This document shows, piece by piece, positions 8,835-16,579 of a stretch of DNA of 16,579 nucleotides. The notes beneath the pieces were generated by a model that worked only from the letters and a program-made list of their open reading frames with translations, was not told the origin of the DNA and made no database searches. Where the stretch lies: positions 1 through 16,579 of the forward strand of contig MU617293.1 of the NCBI GenBank assembly GCA_025201705.1, written 5' to 3'. A program made the position numbers and the translations under genes. Numbering within the stretch: position 1 is the stretch's first letter; every line of letters begins with the position of its first letter. Origin of the DNA: Dissophora ornata. Lineage: Eukaryota > Mortierellomycota > Mortierellomycetes > Mortierellales > Mortierellaceae.

Positions 8835-11800
8835 TTAAGTAGGCAGTGAATTGGATGTGTTAACGTCAGAACCTGCATTGGAGATCTCGCCGCAAGTGGC
8901 TGCATCTGGACATAACTTGCAATGGGCATGAGGGAGCCCAAAATTCTTTTTCATATTCTCCAGGTCCTCGCAAAGCCTGGTGACATCTTGCAAGATCGTG
9001 CGTTGAGTGACCTGGGTGGCATGTTGCTCGTCAGAGATCGTCTCTACTACGAAGCGATTCTCAATAGAGAGGTTGGACTTGTTGTCGATGCAATATTTGG
9101 ACTCGTAGTCGTTGGCATCCTTTTCGCTTGCAGTGTAGTAAATGTAATCTGGGGAATAGTTGCCATTATGACGTTCTCTACCGAGGAAGATAAATTCCAC
9201 GTCTACAAACGCGACCTCGGTTTGTCAGTATTATTACGATATGTACTGTCTTCTGCTAACGAGCAGTCTATCACTTCACCTATTACATGCTTACACATAC
9301 CTGCGATAACTCCGGACCACTGATTGAGCCAATGAAGTTCACCTTGTTCCTTGCTTTCATTAAAGGCATCGTTCATCACCGCTGCGTTGATCAATTGTTT
9401 GACACCATTAATGGACTGGGTGCATGGATATATAAGCAACGCCTTGAACGTCCTGATCAGAAAGGCACCAGTACTTACCGATGAGTAAATTGAGAAACAG
9501 AATTGAGGTAAAGGTGAAAAAGATTGTCATCAAAATGTGGAAGGCGGCTCCAGCCGATTCGATGGGTTCGGAAATAGGGTCATACACTCCAGCCTAAGTA
9601 GAGTAGATCAATAGGCGCGGTTGGCGTTGTTAAATTGTGCTCATTATTAATAGAGTTATATCAACGACATGTCAGCCGTAGGAGCCGGTCCATTACCAGG
9701 AAAAAATAGGTTGCTGACAAGGCAGAAAAGAAATCAGTCGGGTAACTGTCCTGAAAAACACCCCCTTGGCAGTCATCTCCACAGGGAGGATCCTTCCGAG
9801 TATGCAACATGTGGAGTAACGCTTGTGTGAACCCAATAAGGAAGACCGCGAAGATAGCGAAGAACCATCTGATCCTCTGGGCAATATTGAGAATGATATT
9901 AACGACAATCCCGATCTGCTTGATTGGGCGCAATTCAAACAGCTACAATTTTTACCCGTTATAAAGACAAGAAATCAGTATCAGTTCAACGTAATAAGGG
10001 TTACAGTTCGAGAAGGACACGATTCGTTTGAGTTAGTAACCTACCGTGTTCAGGTACAAGGCTAAGATCGCAAAGCTCATGTACCAGATCTGGCTAGGGC
10101 CACGATCGGTACCGGTTGAGTCGTCGAGTGTTCCAGGTTTAGTCATTAGGAACACAATGCATCCTGCTATTGCAAGACTGTTTGCAAGCATGCGCAAGAC
10201 CCAATAAGGAGAACTATGAAAAGCAAGAATTGTCATCATGTCAGTTCGTACTTCATTCACTTTCTCTATCTTTCTCTCTCTCTCTGTCTCCTTTCCTTCA
10301 TTCTGAATCGCGAGAGACTTACGTGAGGTACTTTTTCCAGTTTTTTACGAAGCGCACAATATCATAAAGGATAACAAAGAGTCCAGCAGCAATAGTAAAT
10401 CTGAAGAACGGTCGCCAGCTCATTAGGTACCGCCTCGATATGTCTTCCGGTGTCAGATCACCTGTAGGGTTTGAGGGCGTGGACGCACTAATCTGTTTTG
10501 CAGTGAGTGTATTCACACATGCAAAGAAGATCAGTGATATTATGAATCGCGCGAGCCAGATAAAAAACCCGAATTTGTTCCTGAAAGAAGAGAATAAACG
10601 AAAAAGAAAGTACTAGAGGCGTTAAGGGAATGGTTCTTAACAGCGATCCAAAGCAAGTCAAACCATATTCGAGTATCTTCTCTCACCATTTGAACGAGAG
10701 GGTGGCAATCATTGCGGGACTGTCGAAAAAGTTTTTGCCCGCCAACATAGCGAATGCCGATGAATCCCGTTTCTTGCAGTCGTCTATACCCCATGAATTG
10801 GATCGTCCATATGAAGAAAATTTCGGGAACGGACACACATAGATCTTGTGCGAGTGTTTCATTACTGGTTTCTTTTCCTTCTTTTTTTCGTCCTCTTTCT
10901 CGTTTTCAATCAGCTCAGGAAAGTTGTTGCGGCGGAGATTGTTTTCGAGCCACCAAGGAATACGTAGTTTGGTTGCGAGCCAGCTGGGGCTGCAGAAGTG
11001 TAACTGTGATAGCAGACAGAAAACGGGCTTTTTGTAGTCGCCGATATCCTGCGACTTATTCCTTGCCCCCCTAGTTTTGTTCTTAAAGGACAGATAATAG
11101 ACGGCGAATTTGATCCAGTCCTCTTTTGTTATATTCGCAATCTTGGCATGCGAGACAACATAGTGGTGATTGTGGACAGGAACATAGGACGCCTTCCTGA
11201 ACATGTCTGGCAGGATGTTGGGGTACAAGACCGAGATCTGCTTCAAACACTGTATAACAGGAGTCATGTAAGCCGGGTGGTGCGTCTTGGCTCTCTTAAT
11301 ACAGTAATCAATGAAAACTGACAAGAGTCGTTCGTTTCTGGCCTTAATCACGAGCTTAATCGGATTCAACGACTTGTCCGCGCGAGGAATCCAGTTACAA
11401 TCAGGGGCCGTGAGCAACCCTTCGACGAAAATATGATTTGTTTTTTGAAAACGAGCATCGCTGAGAAGGAAAGTCAGAAGCGTTGCAACCTTAGGCTGGG
11501 TAGCTTCGTTCACCTCCGGATTATGCCCAGTTTTCTGATCATCTTGCCTAGGGCCAACCGCTTGGGCACCAAAGTGTGACATCGATTCTGTCGGAGATAT
11601 CGACTGGGGAGAAGGAGCACCATCATTACTCATTGGTACCTTTGTTTGCACATCCGTTTTGGGCATCACACGATTGATAAGGGCCAGTGTGAAACGAACA
11701 ACGGCTTCAGTATGCTCCTCGTAGGTGAGCTTCACTTTGCCAGAATCCCTTGTCTTTTTTTTACATCCTTGGGTCGAGAAGACGTAGGTGGCTGCGAGCA

Positions 11801-14322
11801 GGTGGATGCTCCAGTAGCAATCCTGGAAGGCATGTCTGGTTCCTTGTTTGATATCTTTAGAGATAAAAACCGTATGCGTCTGGGTCTTTTTGGAACCAGA
11901 GCTCGATTCAATCACCGTGATTTCCGCACTGATATCGCCGTTCCCGCTGTAGATTTTTGCTCCTTCTATCTCCAAGTAATCGCCCCTAACATCCCACCAG
12001 TTACTTCCAACTCCACCGGAGGGAGTCCCCGTTTCGACTTTAGGCTTGCTCCATATGTAAAGAAGCTTGCACTTAGGCTTCTTGCTGGTTGGCACCCTCC
12101 AGATCTGCACCGTCTGCAAACCAATCACAGCAAAACGACCTTTACTCTGAACGAAATAAGCAGGAAGCTTCTTTCGGGGCTCTTTGGTGTAGCGCACCCA
12201 CGGCTCTGGTACGAATGAAAAAATGGCTCTCTGGTGACTCTGCTTGTCCGTTACCATATGGACTTCTACACATCGTACCCAGTATTTCGCTCCATCACCC
12301 TCTTGGTCAAGCTCCTCGTGTTCCGAAGCAACCAATTGGTATTTGGGATAACTGCTAGGTTCGGTAAGGAGTCCTGGAGGTTTCGGAAACTCATCTTCTA
12401 TGTCGGGGCACACGGTTGTGGTGTCTTTGTTAAACATTGGAGGTGTGGGTTGATGGAAGATGTAGCAATTGATCTTAGATTGAGCCGCCTCAAAGACTAT
12501 TCTGCTCTCCAAGGAGTCCTTCTGAGGGAAGGGTGAAAGAACCGAGGTGCCGATAATAGGGATTGGGGTCTTGCCGATAGCGATTTCCGAGTTCAACTGG
12601 AGAGTGTCCAAAATCCTTGTTTCGAAGATGAATGTTACATTGTCTCGCAACGTTAGAAAGACCCTGTCATCGTGGCCGTTAAATCCAACATGCTCAATTT
12701 TGTAACCGGGGAATTTTCGGCTGTGGATGACAATTCCAGTTCTCGCAAAGTACGTTGTCAGATTTCCGTCAGCACTTGCCAGTGCTACAATAGACTCGTC
12801 ATGTGAGATGGCTATCTTGCTGCCGCCTCGAAACTTGGAGTCCTTGAACCTGGTGTTCTCGGCGCTCGAGATGTGGGTGATGTTAGATCCTGTGTGCAGG
12901 TCCCAGATAGTGCAGCTCGCTCCATCATCTTGGAGCCACATAAAAGCGTTACTGCAAATCGATTCCATCATTATCTTGCAAGTGACGCGTCTGGAAAATG
13001 TCGGTGTGAGTTCACTCAGTGAGATACTGTGTTTGCGGTCCCACTTTCTGTCGGACTTGATCTCGAAAACATCCAGATATAGCCCATTGCAGGCCACGAA
13101 CATGGTGCCGGTTAACACAGCAGTCTTGCTTCTGGCACTGCTACTCACTTCATTTTCGTTATTATCGCCCGAGTTAAGCGGAGCAAGTAGAAATTCTCCA
13201 TATCCGACAAATGATTTGAAGTAGGCAGGATACGGCCTCTTAACCTTTTTCATCTTGTAATGGTCCTGCGGGTCTCCGGAAGAACCCACCATTGGATTCT
13301 CGTACAGCTGGAACCTAAACTCGGCATCCTGTAACTCTGATCCATTTAGCCACTGACCGATTTTGGGCTCTTGGTAGATCGCGACTTGGTCTCCGCTGGC
13401 TGAGAGGGAGAGTCCTATTGCAAAGTTGTCAATCCCAGGCAACAAAATCCCAATCGCGGCAAAGTTCTGTTTCCTGTTCTGCTTGCTATATGGACTGAGC
13501 GTCGTCATGTCCCACACGGTAATGCAGGCTTTGTTAGGAGTGAGCGCCAATGTGGCGAGGAAGCGACCCTCCCGTGATAATGATATTCTCGTAATTAAGG
13601 GATTTAGTTTAGCTTCTGGGCCCCAACAGAAATCGATCGCCTCCTTAATCTCGACACTGTCCTCAGGTTTCATAGCCCTTGGGATGATGACAGGACCCCC
13701 CGGTGAGGATGAGCTGTTCCCCACTTTCCCTGCAATTACAAAGATTTGTTTAGCAGCTGCTAATTATTACCATACTGAGTACATTCCAGCGTCCGTTTTG
13801 ATGCTCTTACCCGGCATTCTTATATGCGTGACATAAAGATAATCGACGTCGAAACGATAGCCCTCTGACTCTGGAGATTCTCGAGATTTCACATTTTCAA
13901 TGTCGCAGAGTTCTAGCACGACTTCAGCTTCCCCATAGTGGGGCTGGATCACCAGCGTCTCCTCAAGTTCGAAATTATGCCATAGGTCTTTCTCTAGTAA
14001 TAAGCGAAGTAGGCATGGATTAGCCATGGTAACAGAATATCTCAAAAACCATTGATGGTACGAAATCTTCTCCACACTGTTATGATTTTGCGATTACCTA
14101 GCTTCTCCAACGCTTCACGTGTCATGACAACGTCCAAGGATCCACTGGCGTCAGGCTCATCCGACTGCACGTACCATGCAAATGGGATGATCAGCATAGT
14201 TCTTTTATGCGCTAATCTTGTCAATGGGTATTATACTGGGCTCGTGGGAACACACTTACATATTTGACATTGGCGATAAGATGAAAACCATCGGGGATGG
14301 AGGTGTTCTGGTATACTTTCAT
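8835..14322 (-). CDS. Copy B: beta-propeller/TRP-like ion channel fusion, 1528 aa, apparently intact
   Basis: Ten exons: 14260-14322, 14098-14164, 13811-13987, 10687-13729, 10323-10580, 10045-10213, 9697-9942, 9479-9593, 9301-9381, 8835-9202. They sum to 4587 nt with all splice phases matching. Residues 1-103 are a beta-rich start. Roughly 145-650 is a degenerate WD40-like propeller (FLATLALTPNKACITVWDM; ASCTIWDLHTGSNIT; VQIWRVP). About 870-985 is a helical linker. S1 is 1121-1142, S2 1173-1195, S3 1205-1228, S4 1242-1260, S5 1281-1302. The pore helix is FFSALSATYFFL, the filter region AGVYDPIS (1342-1349), and S6 1357-1381 with FLNLLIAVMNDAFN. The tail is cytoplasmic. S4 has no arginine ladder, so the channel is probably not voltage-gated. 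CGDDC before the pore could form a disulfide. I infer a cation channel; ion and trigger are unknown. The ATG at 14322 is the best visible start, but an upstream exon is possible. The C-terminus is shortened and frame-shifted relative to A. Confidence 0.82.
10261..10299 (+). repeat. CT-rich microsatellite inside intron 5 of copy B
   Basis: This tract of TTTCTCTC-type units lies in intron 5 (10214-10322). It is the counterpart of 3155-3193 with a different length and arrangement. Confidence 0.75.
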
Positions 14323-14453
14323 GCGCCACCGGACAGTGTAATGGCCTGCCGGGCATACAAAGGTAGTCGTGAACTAACGATATCAAGATGGGCAAACACA
14401 TTCGTCGATTGTTGGTCAGGCGAAGTCGATGGCGATAAAGCCTTTTGCAAGTA

Positions 14454-14460
14454 CTATATA
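14454..14460 (-). promoter_or_regulatory. TATA-like box upstream of copy B start
   Basis: TATATAG on the minus strand lies about 132 nt upstream of the ATG at 14322. It is conserved in units Z and A. Confidence 0.45.
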
Positions 14461-14586
14461 TCTGTCGCGAACCTTGGTAGTGCCTGTCGAAGCGTCAGGA
14501 GTCCTAGAATCCATTTAGATAGTAACAAAGTATTAGTTTGTCTTAAGCATCAGTATTCATAACCCACAGGTATGATCAATGCAACA

Positions 14587-14917
14587 TCAGGGTTTAAAGA
14601 CTTTAAGAATACTGTACTTTTCGGCGGTCTTAGCTGGAACCGAATACCTCTTTATATTCTTCGTTCGACATAGAGTGGCTACAGGACATATGCAAGAAGT
14701 AAACGATACGTCATCCAGCCGAGGCATGAGGAGAACAAGGAGTCGCTTTGAGTTACTCATGGAATCCGAGTCGATAGCATTGTACAATGATGGTGTTACA
14801 GGACATAAAATGACTCTGGAATATACCTTGGTCTTGCAAACTCTCAACGGAATCCACACTGCTTCTTGATAGGAGCGGATTTATCGCGGGATCAGGACCA
14901 AACTGCTTCCAAGTCAT
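14587..14917 (-). CDS. Small upstream reading frame of copy B, probably spliced
   Basis: ATG at 14917 lies about 110 nt below a TATA-like box, with the same start context as in the other units. Exon 14827-14917 (91 nt) would end in phase 1 at CAAG|GTATAT. Intron 14679-14826 ends CCTGTAG. The second exon then reads to a TGA at 14587-14589, just after YSILKVFKP, for about 60 residues. In units Z and A that stop codon is a sense codon (TAC, TGC) and the frame runs on to HTCGL. It could be a uORF, a small gene or abandoned 5' exons. The peptide is not recognised. Confidence 0.3.
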
Positions 14918-15025
14918 TCCGGCAATACGGGGGATCTTCTAGGCTAACGTTCTTTTGGGTGGGGATGGATGTTGAGAAAATTGACGTGAACGAAGAGAAC
15001 AGCGGCTCAGAGGAGGAGATGCTCT

Positions 15026-15032
15026 CTTTATA
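15026..15032 (-). promoter_or_regulatory. TATA-like box (TATAAAG), distal promoter of copy B unit
   Basis: TATAAAG on the minus strand is followed by a pyrimidine-rich leader with CTCAACATCCATCC and then the ATG at 14917. The spacing matches unit Z. Confidence 0.4.
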
Positions 15033-15838
15033 ACCTGGTCTGCATCACCTGTTCTCGTCCAAGCACGATGCTCGATTTGGCCTTTCCTGTCCATCTGGTA
15101 AAATTAAGGTTTGGGGCGAAGCTGATCTGCTTCGTCAATGCACAGTGTTCGATGACAATGCATGCACGTTTTGTTTACGAACAGGTCTTCACCGTGGCCC
15201 TTTTCCCCCTGAAATCAATCTCAGCGCTGTGTGTACATGCAGTTATGCACAATAGTCTACACTATGCGATTCGTTTTCCGTGTTCCTGTTGTTGACGAGA
15301 TTTCTTTTTCTTGCTTTGTCCCGCGGCCTTACCAGTTTCGATTGCACTTTTTTTTCAGAGTCACACAACAGCGGAGTATAACGAGATGTGGTCTTTCAGC
15401 TTTCTGGACCTTCATCGAATGTACGCATAATGTGGTTACCATGTGCTTCCGCGTCTCGCAAGGCTGATTTTACATGGTGACTAAGAAAGTTGCTCTCGAT
15501 AACGGGTATCTTTCTCGACATATATTATGCAGCGTATTACAATGTTATACTCACAGGCCATTCGATTGCACAACTTGTAGAAAATGGACAGATGTAGGAC
15601 AAGAGCTGCGCAATACATCGGAAAAACGAATACAAACAGCAAAGGAATGATTTGTCCGTATGTGAAACGCGCTGTGGTGCGAATAGACCGCACTTCTAAC
15701 ACTGTGGTCATATCACTCGTGTTGCTCAAAAGTCGCGTCAAGTCGCTGATAAATAAACGCCTGTGTTTTATAAAGCAGTTGAAGATTAAAATCGAGGCTA
15801 AGTAGGTATTGAATAGGATGTGCTGACATCGGAACCTG

Positions 15839-16579
15839 CTATGGAGGACTCGCCGCTGGTGACTGCACCTGGACAGAACTTGCAATGGGTGCTAGTGAGC
15901 TCGGCTTGTTCCGCCTCCAGTATCTGCCTCGAGTCCTCTCCCGCCACTCGTTCCTGTTCAAGGTCTTTTTCACCTTATCCAGCTCGTCGTAAATCCTGTT
16001 GACATCTTGCAAGATAGTGCGTTGAGTGACCTGGGCGGCATGTTGCTCGTCAGAGATCGTTTCTACTACGAAGCGATTCTCAATAGAGAGGTTGGACTTG
16101 TTGTCGATGCAATATTTGGACTCGTAGTCGTTGGCATCCTTTTCGTTGGCACCATAGTAAATGTAATCTGGGGAATAGTTGCCATTATGACGCTCCCTAC
16201 TGAGGAAGATAAATTCCACATCTACAAACGCGATCTCGGTTGGTCAGAATCATTACGGTATGTATTGTCTTCTATTGACGAGCAATATGTCACTTCACCT
16301 ATAACATGCTTGCACATACCTGCGATAACTCCGGACCACTGATTGAGCCAAGCAAGTTCACCTTGTTCCTTGCTTTCATTAAAGGCATCGTTCATCACAG
16401 CTACGTTGATCAATTGTTTGACACTGTTAATGGACTGGGTGCATGTACATGTAGGCAACACCATGAACGTCCTAATTAGAAATACACCAGTACTTACCGA
16501 TGAGTAAATTGAGAAACAGAATTGAGGTAAAGGTGAAAAAGATTGTCATCAAAATGTGGAAGGCGGCTCCAGCCGATTC
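15839..16579 (-). CDS. Copy C: 3' exons of a further beta-propeller/TRP-like channel (partial)
   Basis: The right edge cuts exon 8. Visible parts are exon 8 (16498-16579, S6), intron 8 (16401-16497), exon 9 (16320-16400), intron 9 (16222-16319) and exon 10 (15839-16221). S6 and AVMNDAFNESKEQG are preserved, followed by the conserved tail with PDYIYYGANEKDANDYESKY and NLSIENRFVVETISDEQ. From 16485 to the edge it is identical to copy B 9466-9560. In exon 10 an A-run has five A where copy A has six (plus-strand T-run at 15966-15970). About 27 codons are then read in a different frame from copy A before the two frames agree again (SSVQVQ, PAAS). Whether this copy is functional depends on sequence outside the window. 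Confidence 0.75.

Larger units (their letters stand above)
14323..15838. other. Spacer between copies C and B (promoter side of B, 3' flank of C)
   Basis: Homologous to the other spacers, without the MITE and without the poly(A) insert. On the minus strand it contains a proximal TATA-like box (14454-14460), a small frame with a possible intron (14587-14917) and a distal TATA (15026-15032). From about 15060 to 15838 it is shared spacer sequence with no convincing gene. The homologous stop used in copy B (8835-8837) corresponds to an out-of-frame TAG at 15798-15800. Confidence 0.7.
1..16579. repeat. Head-to-tail tandem array of a channel gene, ~7 kb unit
   Basis: The window is made of direct repeats of one unit, gene plus spacer. 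The end of coding exon 2 recurs at 9, 7042 and 14098 (spacing 7033 and 7056). The last-exon stop recurs at 1713, 8835 and 15839 (spacing 7122 and 7004). Exon sizes are conserved: exon 1 is 63 nt and exon 2 is 67 nt in Z, A and B; exon 9 is 81 nt in A, B and C. Intron lengths agree within a few bases. Introns and spacers are alignable as well as exons, which points to fairly recent duplication of genomic DNA rather than retrocopies. Unit-length differences come mainly from small indels and two insertions. Both edges cut through a copy, so the array extends beyond the window on both sides. Confidence 0.95.

Noticed and set aside
8922..9323. Plus-strand frame with a hydrophobic segment, present opposite exon 10 in A, B and C
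   Set aside because: It is the antisense shadow of a conserved coding exon. It crosses intron 9 without splice logic, and its conservation is explained by the minus-strand gene.
10683..13724. Large single reading frame taken as a complete 1013-residue gene
   Set aside because: It starts at a GTG inside exon 4 and its terminal TGA is the beginning of intron 4. Splicing continues the protein into the membrane domain.
13811..14027. Kozak-like ATG (ACCATGG) at 14027 as the start of copy B
   Set aside because: It is in frame with exon 3, but the homologous place is inside a 110-nt intron of equal length in A and B. Joining exon 2 (EKL) to exon 3 (DLWHNF or DQWHKL) is in phase in both copies and keeps exons 1-2, conserved in Z, A and B. 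It remains a possible alternative start.
14218..14562. Plus-strand frame of 114 codons, also at 129-473
   Set aside because: It lies antisense to exon 1 and the promoter. It is open in two units but broken in the third by the MITE and substitutions; differences between the two do not favour synonymous changes, and no domain is recognisable.
14579..14869. Plus-strand frame with an RRTRSRFELLMES stretch, similar to 590-710
   Set aside because: It is antisense to the candidate upstream intron, and in unit 1 the frame is interrupted. Not enough support for a gene.
1..16579. tRNA, rRNA, CRISPR array, operons or riboswitches
   Set aside because: No cloverleaf, rRNA core motif, regular spacer-repeat array or ribosome-binding site was seen. 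The only regular short repeats belong to the MITE and the microsatellites.

Overview
The window is eukaryotic. It looks like fungal DNA, most probably from Mortierellomycota (Mortierella and relatives) or another early-diverging filamentous fungus. The genes lie on the minus strand and are split by short spliceosomal introns of 81-114 nt. Donors are GTAAGT-, GTATGT- or GTGAGA-like, many introns carry CTNAC/CTAAY branch sites, and acceptors are mostly CAG or TAG. There is no operon structure and there are no ribosome-binding sites. The lineage call rests on intron style and on my recollection that Mortierella genomes encode many proteins with this propeller-plus-channel layout; no search was run.

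The whole window is one head-to-tail tandem array with a period of about 7.0-7.1 kb. Reading left to right it holds: the first two coding exons of copy Z (9-233, continuing off the left edge); all of copy A (1713-7266); all of copy B (8835-14322); and the last exons of copy C (15839-16579, continuing off the right edge). All are transcribed right to left. Three homologous spacers of about 1.5 kb (234-1712, 7267-8834, 14323-15838) separate them. The spacers hold TATA-like boxes, a small conserved upstream reading frame, and the 3' flank of the next copy.

The array gene encodes a predicted large membrane protein. I could build a complete open model only for copy B: ten exons, 1528 codons. From the N-terminus it has a small beta-rich region, a degenerate WD40-like beta-propeller, a helical linker, and a six-helix TRP-like ion-transport domain with a recognisable pore helix, filter and S6. 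It ends in a cytoplasmic tail with a possible coiled coil. Copy A has the same exon plan but carries at least four nonsense codons and three frameshifting deletions, so it is a pseudogene. Copy Z lacks the ATG used in A and B, and the copies end in different C-terminal frames.

Two small mobile insertions distinguish the copies. A 371-bp hAT-like MITE with an exact 8-bp target duplication (ATGCAAAG) sits between the TATA box and the start codon of pseudogene A. A very short poly(A)-tailed insert with a long target duplication lies in the spacer upstream of copy Z. Sequence similarity is mosaic between copies, which suggests unequal crossing-over or gene conversion. I found no tRNA, rRNA, CRISPR or prokaryotic features.
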